64,000 bases of DNA from Gracilimonas sediminicola (GTDB lineage: Bacteria; Bacteroidota; Rhodothermia; Balneolales; Balneolaceae), in NCBI RefSeq assembly GCF_024320785.1, contig NZ_JANDBC010000002.1, forward strand, positions 648,371-712,370. The letters run 5' to 3'. A program made the translations under genes and the position numbers. A model generated the notes under the pieces. It did no database searches. It was not told the origin of the DNA and saw only the letters and a list, made by a program, of their open reading frames with translations. Below, piece by piece: positions 1 to 8,471 of this stretch (positions are counted from its first letter, which is position 1; each line of letters starts with the position of its first letter).

Positions 1-1
1 G

Positions 2-52
2 TTGCCATTGAACCGGTTCGCCCCCGATGCCATGGGAATGGTATCTCCGTGA
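2..52 (+). CDS. 3' end of a gene entering from the left edge
   Basis: Only the last 16 codons are in the window, ending at TGA 50-52. The residues (LPLNRFAPDAMGMVSP) have an ordinary composition but do not identify the protein. A second open frame runs from base 1 to a TGA at 58-60, so the frame is uncertain. A rightward terminator at 110-140 supports the end of a plus-strand gene here. Confidence 0.35.
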   Translation: MPLNRFAPDAMGMVSP

Positions 53-109
53 ACCACTGAATTTTACTGGAATATAGCTTCATTCAAGCTATAGATTGCT
101 AACAATAGA

Positions 110-140
110 AGAAGCCTCTTGATCGGGGCTTCTTTTTTTA
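110..140 (+). terminator. Rho-independent terminator
   Basis: A 9-bp stem (AGAAGCCTC paired with GGGGCTTCT, one G-U pair) with a six-base loop is followed at once by a run of seven T. It would end the transcript of the truncated upstream gene. Confidence 0.8.
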
Positions 141-231
141 ATCGCAGTTTTTTGGATTACACAGACTGCAACTGCATGTCTCACTCTGAAACACTATAAT
201 GGCATCCAGTTACCAACAAAATGATCTAATA

Positions 232-708
232 ATGAAACAACTACATATCAGTTTATCGGGCTTATTTGCACTTATATTAATCGTTTTTTTGAGCAGTTGC
301 TCACGGATCAATCCCCAGCAGGAAAAAGCAGATTTGACTGAGCTATTGGATGAGTTCCTGACAAATGTAGATGACCCCGACATGCACAACCGGCTTTGGG
401 CCGAAGACCTGATATATACCGGCTCGGCAGGCACCCGCCACGGGAAAGATGTGATTATGGATGGGATGATGGATTCAGAATCGGATACTGCAGAATCAGC
501 GGGCCCTGCTTATTCTTTTGACAACCTTCAGGTGAAAATTTTCGGTAATACGGCAGCCCTCACTTTCCGATTAATAGCCGAAAGCCCTTCAGAATCGGGT
601 GTGGACACAAGTTACTACCTCAACAGCGGATTCTTTGAGAAAAGAAATGGTCTATGGAAGGCAGTTGTCTGGCAGGCTACCCGTATGGCGGAGTCTTCGG
701 AGGATTAG
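232..708 (+). CDS. NTF2-like/SnoaL-type lipoprotein
   Basis: This encodes a 158-residue protein. It begins with a lipoprotein signal: basic start, hydrophobic stretch, and a lipobox LSSC at about residue 23, so it is probably anchored to the outer membrane or periplasmic face by a lipid. The mature part has the layout of DUF4440/SnoaL-like NTF2-fold proteins: a helical LLDEFLTNVDD segment, a W-x-EDLIYTGSAG turn, and C-terminal strands ending GLWKAVVWQATR. Such proteins often bind small ligands, but no activity can be assigned. I chose the ATG at 232 over one 33 bases upstream because it places the signal peptide at the N-terminus. The 3' end overlaps that of the convergent glycosyltransferase gene by 4 bases. 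Confidence 0.65.
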   Translation: MKQLHISLSGLFALILIVFLSSCSRINPQQEKADLTELLDEFLTNVDDPDMHNRLWAEDLIYTGSAGTRHGKDVIMDGMMDSESDTAESAGPAYSFDNLQVKIFGNTAALTFRLIAESPSESGVDTSYYLNSGFFEKRNGLWKAVVWQATRMAESSED

Positions 709-1850
709 TGGAGAAGTGTGATTACATCTTTCACTTTTCTACTCCAATTCCCCCAATTCATCTGATTTTTATATCGGGCATAAGCTTGCTGAGATAAGTT
801 ACTGTATCTCTGCCGATCTTTTCGGACAGCTATGATCCAATCTGCCACTTCTTCCGAGGTGTGTGAAGATCTGTATATAAATCCTGTTTCACCATCGATA
901 ACGGCTTCGGGAACGCCGCCGGTTTCAGAACCAATGGCCGGTAATGCGTACGAGGCGGCTTCTATAAACGACATCCCCACACACTCAGCCTGGGTGGGCA
1001 TAATAAAAAATGTGGCGTCTTTATAGAGCTGATCCAAACGCATTCTGCCCTCTTCTGTCTCCTTATCTACGAACCCGATCACATTTATCCCTTCCGGTTG
1101 GTTGGGGATGTCAGGTTCACTGCCTACAATGTTTAATTCGGCGTTCATTCCTTTCTCTAACAGTGAGCGCAACACTTTCACTGCAAAAGGGCCTCCCTTT
1201 TCTTCCCAGCGAATACCTACAAAGAGCAGCTTTATTATTGGTGATTCCCGGCGGTGTTGAAGTAGTTGCCCCACTTCATCTTCTGAAATTTCAGTATCCA
1301 GATTAGCTCCGTAGGGAATCACTTCTATTTTGGATGATGGAACCCCGTAGTCTTTCATCGCAGAATCGGCCAGCCATTGGAGGGGAAGAATAAGTTTAGT
1401 GGCTTTCTCAAACGCCTTTTTTTCGAGATGCATGGCTTCTCTAACGCTCAACGGATGAAGGTTGGAATGACTGCCATACACTTCATTCAGTAGAACGGAA
1501 GTAGCATCTGAGGTCAGATAAAAAGGCACATCCGATTTCACATACGCCATCTCCGGATTCATCAATGAGGCCAACAGCGCATCGGGCTGATGGTCCTCAA
1601 TTTTTTGATCAATGATGGAAGCCATTCGTTTGGCCAGCCCGATATCATACTGGTATTTGTACACCTTACCCGTCAGTAATCGAAGCAATCGGCCTTTTGC
1701 CTTCGGAATGATTTTATAGTTGGAATCAACAGGGCTGAATGGAACTACCTCTTCAAAGCTTTGCTCCAGCGCCTTGAACATATAATAATGCGTACCGGAA
1801 TATGCTTTTCGGTTTGAAGGATGCTGCTTTGTGATGTAGCCTATTTTCAT
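705..1850 (-). CDS. GT4-family glycosyltransferase
   Basis: This 381-residue protein fits the GT-B fold glycosyltransferase family 4, which transfers a sugar from a nucleotide donor to an acceptor such as a lipid-linked glycan in the cytoplasm. The N-terminus (MKIGYITKQHP) resembles the first strand of the acceptor domain. The middle has the LLFVGIRWEEKGG strand with the usual W-x-x-KG motif. Around residues 288-316 lies E-x-x-G-x-x-x-x-E-A plus a GGVPEAV loop, the nucleotide-sugar binding region. The substrate cannot be told. The gene is a single unit between a convergent lipoprotein gene and the TauE gene. Confidence 0.8.
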   Translation of the reverse strand: MKIGYITKQHPSNRKAYSGTHYYMFKALEQSFEEVVPFSPVDSNYKIIPKAKGRLLRLLTGKVYKYQYDIGLAKRMASIIDQKIEDHQPDALLASLMNPEMAYVKSDVPFYLTSDATSVLLNEVYGSHSNLHPLSVREAMHLEKKAFEKATKLILPLQWLADSAMKDYGVPSSKIEVIPYGANLDTEISEDEVGQLLQHRRESPIIKLLFVGIRWEEKGGPFAVKVLRSLLEKGMNAELNIVGSEPDIPNQPEGINVIGFVDKETEEGRMRLDQLYKDATFFIMPTQAECVGMSFIEAASYALPAIGSETGGVPEAVIDGETGFIYRSSHTSEEVADWIIAVRKDRQRYSNLSQQAYARYKNQMNWGNWSRKVKDVITLLH

Positions 1851-1880
1851 TTATATCATCTTTTATGATTCCGAATATAG

Positions 1881-2693
1881 CTACAGAACTCCCCAAATCA
1901 ACCGGCCGGCCATGGCCACGGCAAGTACTGCAAATCCCCATTGCAGGTATGTACGGTTTATTTTGTGATTCAGGAAAGCGCCACCAAATCCACCGGCTAA
2001 TCCTCCAAGAGAAAGAGGTAATGCCGCCCCGAAATCCACATAACCCACAGAGAATTCCGTTATCCCTGAAATGGCTCCGGGCTCAAAAGCCAGCTGCAAC
2101 CAACCGGAGGTCACCATAATAATCATCGCCAAATGAGAAACGCTTACCGCTTTGCGAAAGGGTTGTTTGTAAAACAGGTTCATGATGGGAACCATAATCC
2201 CGCCGCCGCCAACTCCGGCTAAAGCAGCTACAAATCCACCTAACCCGCCGGTAATCGATGTTTCCTTAAGTCCCATACGGGTGTACTCCCGGTCGTACTC
2301 ATTCTCTTTATCGCTGCCACGGCGGAACATCATAAAAGCCACATAAATCAGCATACAGCTGAAAAATATCACGAATTCGGTGCGACTGTAATATGGTGAA
2401 GTGATCAGCAGTTTCCCGATGTACACACCCACGGCTCCCAACGCTCCCAGTTTGATTCCCTCCAGCCAAAAAACATGCTTCTGAACATATTGCCGAATGG
2501 TGCTTCCGGAAGCAGCCACAAACGTGCAGAACAAGCCGGATGCCACCGTCCAAAGTACCGGGTTCTCTACCCCTTCAGCTTCAAATAAAAAGAAAAGCAC
2601 CGGGGTGAAAATGATTCCCCCTCCAATACCTAAAAGTCCGGCCAGCACTCCCGCAGCCAGTCCCAATGCCAATAGAATCAAAATCTCAACCAA
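1881..2693 (-). CDS. TauE/SafE-family membrane transporter
   Basis: This 270-residue, very hydrophobic protein contains the paired glycine-rich motifs typical of the family (LAAGVLAGLLGIGGGIIFTPVLFF near the start and a second GFVAALAGVGGGGIMVPIMN repeat near the middle). The family comprises inner-membrane exporters or permeases for sulfite, sulfoacetate or related anions. About seven to eight membrane segments can be read. Its 5' end overlaps the 3' end of the PhzF gene by 8 bases, so the two are probably cotranscribed. The substrate is not predictable. Confidence 0.85.
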   Translation of the reverse strand: MVEILILLALGLAAGVLAGLLGIGGGIIFTPVLFFLFEAEGVENPVLWTVASGLFCTFVAASGSTIRQYVQKHVFWLEGIKLGALGAVGVYIGKLLITSPYYSRTEFVIFFSCMLIYVAFMMFRRGSDKENEYDREYTRMGLKETSITGGLGGFVAALAGVGGGGIMVPIMNLFYKQPFRKAVSVSHLAMIIMVTSGWLQLAFEPGAISGITEFSVGYVDFGAALPLSLGGLAGGFGGAFLNHKINRTYLQWGFAVLAVAMAGRLIWGVL

Positions 2694-3471
2694 GGAAAAT
2701 CTCCCCTTTCAGATAGGTTACCGCCTGCCCCAAAATATCAACCCGGTCACCTTTGAGCCGACAAGTCAGGTCACCTCCTCTTTCTGAAATCTGGCGGGCT
2801 TTCATCTCCGTTTTCCCCAGTTCGCGACTCCAGTACGGTGTTGTTTTGGTATGAGCTGAACCGGTTACGGGGTCTTCATCAATGCCAGACTGGGGGGCAA
2901 AAAACCGGGAAACGAAATCGACCTTGTCTCCGGGAGCCGTCACGATAATCCCCCGGGCATCAACTTCGTTAAGCATGCGAAAATCGGGCTGAAGATTGGC
3001 TACTTCTTCTTCAGAATCCAGCACAATCATATAGTCATCCGACTTATAAACGTTTGAAGTCCGCTCAATACCAAGCGCCTGAAACAGGATAGCCGGGCCT
3101 TCGGCTTGTTCCGGTTCCACGGCAGGAAAGTTCATCGACAGCTGGCCGTTCTCTTTCTTTACAGTCAGCAGTCCACTTCGCGTTTTGAATATGATTTCGT
3201 CTTTATCATACCCCAGCTCTTCAAACAAAATATGAGCCGTCGCCAGTGTGGCATGTCCGCATAAATCGACCTCAACAGCCGGAGTGAACCACCTAAGGCG
3301 ATACCCATCACCCTCTTCAACAAAAAAGGCGGTTTCTGAAAGGTTATTTTCCGCGGCAATCTGCTGCATTAGCTCGTCTGAAAGCCACTCCGTTAACGGC
3401 ACAATCGCTGCCGGATTTCCATTAAAAAGTTTGTTCGTGAAGGCATCAACCTGATATAGCGGTAACTTCAT
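2686..3471 (-). CDS. PhzF-family isomerase/epimerase-like protein
   Basis: This 261-residue protein starts MKLPLYQVDAFTNKLFNGNPAAIVPL and has NNLSETAFFVE, which holds the conserved catalytic glutamate of the PhzF/diaminopimelate-epimerase-like fold. VDLCGHATLATAH and DEDPVTGSAHT are the other two family signatures. PhzF itself isomerises an intermediate in phenazine synthesis, but most members outside pseudomonads, probably including this one, have unknown substrates. It is the first gene of a likely two-gene operon with the TauE-like transporter and diverges from the TonB receptor gene across a 184-bp spacer. Confidence 0.88.
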   Translation of the reverse strand: MKLPLYQVDAFTNKLFNGNPAAIVPLTEWLSDELMQQIAAENNLSETAFFVEEGDGYRLRWFTPAVEVDLCGHATLATAHILFEELGYDKDEIIFKTRSGLLTVKKENGQLSMNFPAVEPEQAEGPAILFQALGIERTSNVYKSDDYMIVLDSEEEVANLQPDFRMLNEVDARGIIVTAPGDKVDFVSRFFAPQSGIDEDPVTGSAHTKTTPYWSRELGKTEMKARQISERGGDLTCRLKGDRVDILGQAVTYLKGEIFLG

Positions 3472-3655
3472 AGTCTTAGTCTTTTGTTTCCATTAATGTA
3501 GGGGCAATCATGGAGTAAGTAAACCATTGGTTTCATTGCTTCAATCTCACGAAAAATAAATTAAATGTCTTTCTGATTCGTCTTTACAGATGCTCCTTTA
3601 TTATCTTTGATCGTTTTCCTGAGGACCCCAAAATACTATTCAATTAAATAGACCT

Positions 3656-5653
3656 ATGAGAATCTTAACCTCTATTGTTCTTTCATTTATTATAACCTTT
3701 CCTGCTTTTGGGCAGCTAACTGCTGAACTTGACTCCATTGATGTAACAGCCTCACGCATCACTACCACTATATCCGAAAGTGGGAAAAGTGTTGCCGTCA
3801 TCACACAGACTGATATTCAGAATATGCCGGTGCAGTCGGTAGATGATCTTTTACGCAGTCTCCCCGGTATCAATATTAATGCACGTGCCGGTTTTGGAGT
3901 ACAAACCGATGTGGGCGTGAGAGGAAGTACCTTTTCCCAAGTGCTTTTTATGCTTGACAACGTGCCCCTTAACGACCCCTTGACCGCTCATTTCAACACC
4001 AATATTCCGGTAGCTTTATCCGAGATTGGGCAAATTGAACTGATTCGCGGACCGGCCAGCACCTCTTTCGGTGCCGATGCCGTTGGCGGAGTGGTTCATA
4101 TTAAGACCAAAGCCTACTTAATGAAAGATTCGGAAGCCCCGGAGAGCCTGCAAACCCGCACGAACGTGGATGTGGCAGCCGGTGAACACAACCTGCAAAT
4201 CCTGGATGCAAGCGTTGGCGTTGCCAGGAAGAACTGGCGGTTCAACACTTCCTTCCGAACAGCACAATCGGACGGAGAGTCTTTCCGTAATCCCGGCTTT
4301 GATGAGGGCGTATCCACTGCCGAAACTTTTAATTCTTATTTTGACATCACCAACCTTTCGTCGGCTATGTCGGTGAAGCTGAATGACAAATGGACCTGGT
4401 ACACCCGAGGAGGTGTGGAGAATCGCGAATTCAATGCTCGTTATTTTTATACCCGCAGTATTTACGACGAATCGGAAGAGCAAATTGAAAGCCGATGGGC
4501 CCTTACCGAACTGACTTATGAAAATGGTGCTCATCGTTCCGAGCTTACAGCTTCCTATCGCGATGTTGAGGATGTATTCGACTTTAATTCCGCATTGTCA
4601 CCGGCCAACGTACATCAGACCGGGGCTTTTTATGTAAACGGATCTCACCAATACGAATTAAATACCGATCAGCTGAATACTCTTTCTTCTTCTCTGAGGT
4701 ACATGCGGTTTATGGCCGGTGCTCAAGTGCTGAATAAAGAAATCGAGAGTACCGACAGAGGTAACCACGGAAATACATCGTGGGGAGTGTATGGCATCCA
4801 CACCATGAACTTTGATTTCGGCCTCAGCATGACCTCCAGCCTGCGGTTACAGTTCAACCCTATCAGTGATTTGAGCTTTCTTCCTCAGGTTAGTGCTTCA
4901 TTTGATCTGGGCTCTATTGTACTGCGTTCGTCTGTAGGACGGGCCATCCGGGAAGGTGATTTCACCGAGCGATATATTTCTCACCAAATTCCAAACCTGA
5001 CTCCCGGAAGAAATGTAGGAAACCCGGATTTACTCCCTGAAGAATCCACCTCTTTTGATGTTGGCTTTGACTGGACTCCGGTTGCCCAGCTTCGGTTTTC
5101 TCCCACTTTCTTTTACCGCAGTTCCTCTAACCTGATTGATTACAGCCTGACTAACTCAAATCAGATAGACAATGCCGATAACCTGATGGCAGATGCCGAA
5201 TACTTCTATGCATCCAACATCTCTGAAAGTGATGTAACCGGAGTAGAACTGCTTTCAGCATTCACTCAAAAGTTTGCATCCAATAGCACCCTTCGCTCGC
5301 AGCTTGGCTATACCTACATCAATACCACCAGTGATCAAAATACCGTATCAAGATATATTGCCAATCACCCCGAGCATCAGGCAAGCCTGGATCTCAGTCT
5401 TCAGGCCGGATCGTTTTCCGTAAACTCCCAGTCGTCCTTTAACGTGCGCTCCGAAGAGTCGGCAGAACTGATTAATGCGGAAGTACCGGATCAATATTTT
5501 ATCACGAATCTGAATGTGGGATACACCTTGTTCGGCGATCGTTTTAAGGTCTATATGGAAGTGCTGAACCTCACAGATACACAGTACCAGGAGATTCTGG
5601 GAGCTCCCATGCCCGGACGCTGGGTTCTCGGCGGTATCAAATACTCCATGTAA
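3656..5653 (+). CDS. TonB-dependent outer-membrane receptor
   Basis: This 665-residue protein has a signal peptide (first ~20 residues ending AFGQ), a plug domain (about residues 30-150, including GKSVAVITQTDIQNMPVQSV and GADAVGGVVHIKT) and a C-terminal 22-stranded barrel-type region rich in aromatic/Asn/Ser strands. Such receptors import scarce ligands (cobalamin, siderophores, haem, metals) across the outer membrane using TonB energy. The size and single-plug form resemble BtuB/cobalamin or metal receptors rather than SusC. There is no SusD partner next door. The ligand is unknown. Confidence 0.88.
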   Translation: MRILTSIVLSFIITFPAFGQLTAELDSIDVTASRITTTISESGKSVAVITQTDIQNMPVQSVDDLLRSLPGININARAGFGVQTDVGVRGSTFSQVLFMLDNVPLNDPLTAHFNTNIPVALSEIGQIELIRGPASTSFGADAVGGVVHIKTKAYLMKDSEAPESLQTRTNVDVAAGEHNLQILDASVGVARKNWRFNTSFRTAQSDGESFRNPGFDEGVSTAETFNSYFDITNLSSAMSVKLNDKWTWYTRGGVENREFNARYFYTRSIYDESEEQIESRWALTELTYENGAHRSELTASYRDVEDVFDFNSALSPANVHQTGAFYVNGSHQYELNTDQLNTLSSSLRYMRFMAGAQVLNKEIESTDRGNHGNTSWGVYGIHTMNFDFGLSMTSSLRLQFNPISDLSFLPQVSASFDLGSIVLRSSVGRAIREGDFTERYISHQIPNLTPGRNVGNPDLLPEESTSFDVGFDWTPVAQLRFSPTFFYRSSSNLIDYSLTNSNQIDNADNLMADAEYFYASNISESDVTGVELLSAFTQKFASNSTLRSQLGYTYINTTSDQNTVSRYIANHPEHQASLDLSLQAGSFSVNSQSSFNVRSEESAELINAEVPDQYFITNLNVGYTLFGDRFKVYMEVLNLTDTQYQEILGAPMPGRWVLGGIKYSM

Positions 5654-5679
5654 ATTCACCTTACTGTATTTATCTACCC

Positions 5680-5757
5680 TTCTCTCGTCCCCAAGCCCCC
5701 TGCTTCTCTCGTCCCCAAGCCCCTGCTTGGGGACGAACATGGGAAGCTCCGGCTTCC
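5680..5757. repeat. Short tandem repeat plus two AAGC-loop-GCTT hairpins
   Basis: Two near-identical 23-24-bp copies (5680-5703 and 5704 onward) begin TTCTCTCGTCCCCAAG. The second folds into a 10-bp hairpin: GTCCCCAAGC 5711-5720, loop CCCT, GCTTGGGGAC 5725-5734. A second hairpin follows at 5742-5757 (GGAAGC, loop TCCG, GCTTCC). Both share the core AAGC-YCCN-GCTT with hairpins at 15497-15520 and 15529-15544. The first could end the TonB receptor transcript, though no T-run follows. Confidence 0.7.
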
Positions 5758-5891
5758 AACTCCATGTCTTATCTCTCTCATTAGTTACACAAACCTCTCT
5801 CACCTCTAATTCTCTTCCCCAATTCAACTTCGATATACAACCATATTCCCCTTATCTTTGTTGGGCTAATTAAAGGCAACTAAACTCCTGA

Positions 5892-8300
5892 ATGAAACTT
5901 TACCCTGACACTCTTTTAGAAAAGCTCGGTTTCGACCAAATCCGGTATGCGACCCTTGAACTAACCCAATCGGTGCGTTCGGAGGAGCTGATGGAGGCTC
6001 TTTCTCCCACATCCAACCCACAGCGGGTGGAATTGCTGACCGAACAAACCAAAGAGATGTTGGAAGTGATTGCCTCAGCCGACCCCTTCCCTTTGGGGGA
6101 ATTTCCCGAAGTCCGGGATTACCTCGGTGCCGCAAAGGCTGAGGGAAGTATTATCCCCCTCCCTGCATTTGTGGATATTCTGAAAATCTCGGCTATGTCG
6201 CGACAGGTAAAAAGTTTTTTTAAGTCGCGGTCTGATCAACTGCCCCGGATGTCGAAGCTTTCGGAAGGGCTCATTCCGATGAAGGAACTTGAAAAGAGCA
6301 TCAAAGAAAAAATTTCTGAACACGGAGAACTGCGTGACAATGCCAGCCCGGAATTACGAGCCATTCGAAAGAAATTAAACAAACGGAAGTCAGATTTACG
6401 GACCACCATAAACCGATCGATGAAAGATGCCAGCAAGGATGGCATGGCATCGGATGAAGGGCCTACAATCCGTAACGGGCGAATGGTAATTCCAATTCAG
6501 GCTGAATTTAAGCGAAAGATCCAGGGCTTTGTGCATGATGTTTCGGCCAGCGGTCAAACGGTTTACATTGAACCGGTAGAAGCACTGAACCTGAATAATG
6601 AAATCCGGCAGTTTGAGGCTGAAGAACAGCGTGAAATTGAGCGCATCCTGAAAGAGCTGACACGCCACGTGAATAATAACTCAGAATACATTGACCAGAA
6701 TCTTTCTTTCCTGGCCGAAATTGATGTGGTTTTTGCCAAAGCCAAACTCACTCAAAAGCTGGACGGGGAAATTCCCATCATAGCCAAAAATCAGTATTTG
6801 AGCGTTAAGGAGGCTTACAATCCTATTCTCCGGCTCAAGAATCTGAGCGCAAAAAAGAAAGAAGAAAAGGAAACCATCATCCCGCTTTTTCTGCGCCTTG
6901 AGGAAGACGAGCAGTGCCTGATGATTACCGGTCCTAATGCCGGGGGAAAATCCGTAGCCATGAAAACCGTAGGGCTGCTGGCGCTGATGATACAATCCGG
7001 TTATGGCGTACCTGCCGATCCCACATCCGAAATTCCCATTTTCTCCGGGCTTTTTGTGGATCTCGGTGATGATCAATCCATAGAGAATGATCTGAGCACC
7101 TTCTCATCCCGCTTAAAATGGATGCGGGAAACCTTAGAAGAATTTGAGCCCGGAAGCCTGGTACTTATTGATGAAGCAGCTGCCGGAACCGACCCTGAAG
7201 AAGGCGGAGCCTTATTTCAGTCGTTTATTGAGAAGCTGCTGGATCGAAATGGCAAAATCATTGTAACGACGCATCACGGCTCGCTGAAGGTATTTGCTCA
7301 CGAACATCCCAAAGCCGTGAATGGCTCTATGGAATTTGATCAGGCTACCCTTTCCCCCACCTATAAATTCAAGAAAGGAATTCCCGGCAGCAGTTATGCT
7401 TTTGAAATTGCGGAGCGGATGAACCTGGATAAGAAAGTGCTGGAGCGATCGCGCGTGCTTCTGGGTGAAGCCAAAGACAAGATGGAATCTCTGATTACCG
7501 AGCTGGAAACCAAATCTCAGCAGGCTGCCGACTTAAAAGAGAAGTACTCCAGGTTGCAGGATAAAGCGGAATCGGAGCGCAAAAAGTATGAGAACAAGAT
7601 TCAGGCTATCGAGAAAGACAAAGAGAAAATCCGTGAGAAGGCCCTGAAAGAAGCCAAGTCGATTATGGATTCTGCCAACCAACGTGTGGAGCAGGCAGTT
7701 CAGAAGATCGTCGAGCAAAACAAGGCCGATAAGGATGAGATCAAGGAAATCCGCAAAGAAGTAGATCAGGAGAAAGAGGATATAAATCGTTCTCTGGAAG
7801 AAATAGAAGACCGGAAAGAAGAGCGCGAACAGGTAACCGACGATCCGCCCCAAAAAGGTGACCATGTTCGGTTCAAAGATGGAAATACGACGGGAGAATT
7901 GGTGGAGATTAATGGTAACAACGCGGTGGTTCAGGCAGGTGGACTCCGCCTTAAAACCAAATACAAAAACCTGGTAAAGGTAGAAAAACAGAAAAAGAAG
8001 AAATCCAAAGCCCGTTCTTCCATCATGGTAGGCGATAACAGCCTGACTACCGAAATGGTGAAGCCATCTATCGAAGTGCGGGGAATGCGAACAGAGGATG
8101 CCTTACACGAAGTGACTCAATATATCGACCGGGCGGTATACCGGAATATGAATCATGTGGAAATCATCCACGGGAAGGGCGACGGGATTTTACGCAGCCA
8201 AATCCAGTCTTATCTCAATACGCGTAAAGATGTGAAAAGTGTGGAAACGGCACCTATTGAACGTGGCGGGTCTGGATGCACCATTGTGGAGTTGAAATAG
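5892..8300 (+). CDS. mutS2: Endonuclease MutS2 (MutS-like ATPase with Smr domain)
   Basis: This 802-residue protein has the MutS2 layout. A helical core/clamp region is followed by an ABC-type ATPase with Walker A GPNAGGKS at residues 347-354 and Walker B LVLIDE ending at residues 427-428. A long coiled coil then runs from about residue 515 to 650. The C-terminal Smr nuclease domain occupies about residues 720-802 (SIEVRGMRTEDAL, HVEIIHGKGDGILR). It lacks the MutS mismatch-recognition domain. MutS2 acts on branched DNA and limits recombination; in some bacteria it splits collided ribosomes. Its last 29 codons are duplicated at 12424-12510 beyond an inserted defence-type gene. Confidence 0.95.
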   Translation: MKLYPDTLLEKLGFDQIRYATLELTQSVRSEELMEALSPTSNPQRVELLTEQTKEMLEVIASADPFPLGEFPEVRDYLGAAKAEGSIIPLPAFVDILKISAMSRQVKSFFKSRSDQLPRMSKLSEGLIPMKELEKSIKEKISEHGELRDNASPELRAIRKKLNKRKSDLRTTINRSMKDASKDGMASDEGPTIRNGRMVIPIQAEFKRKIQGFVHDVSASGQTVYIEPVEALNLNNEIRQFEAEEQREIERILKELTRHVNNNSEYIDQNLSFLAEIDVVFAKAKLTQKLDGEIPIIAKNQYLSVKEAYNPILRLKNLSAKKKEEKETIIPLFLRLEEDEQCLMITGPNAGGKSVAMKTVGLLALMIQSGYGVPADPTSEIPIFSGLFVDLGDDQSIENDLSTFSSRLKWMRETLEEFEPGSLVLIDEAAAGTDPEEGGALFQSFIEKLLDRNGKIIVTTHHGSLKVFAHEHPKAVNGSMEFDQATLSPTYKFKKGIPGSSYAFEIAERMNLDKKVLERSRVLLGEAKDKMESLITELETKSQQAADLKEKYSRLQDKAESERKKYENKIQAIEKDKEKIREKALKEAKSIMDSANQRVEQAVQKIVEQNKADKDEIKEIRKEVDQEKEDINRSLEEIEDRKEEREQVTDDPPQKGDHVRFKDGNTTGELVEINGNNAVVQAGGLRLKTKYKNLVKVEKQKKKKSKARSSIMVGDNSLTTEMVKPSIEVRGMRTEDALHEVTQYIDRAVYRNMNHVEIIHGKGDGILRSQIQSYLNTRKDVKSVETAPIERGGSGCTIVELK
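8214..8300 (+). repeat. 87-bp direct repeat, copy 1 (3' end of mutS2)
   Basis: This is the present 3' end of mutS2, in frame. It aligns without gaps to 12424-12510 with 75 of 87 bases identical. Ten of the twelve differences are silent and two change an amino acid (S to N and S to A). The pair brackets the Avs-like gene. Confidence 0.9.
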
Positions 8301-8471
8301 GATCCCAAATTAATTCTGGTTTTGTGTCTTAATAAACAAGGTTCTTTTATTCCCCTAGATCAGTTCTTACTCAAAACTAAATATTTCTGTTTGAGTCTTT
8401 TTCTATAAAAATAGCTTTTCCCAAATTTGAATAATACATTCAGAAGAATCAGCTATTTAAATAGAATCTCT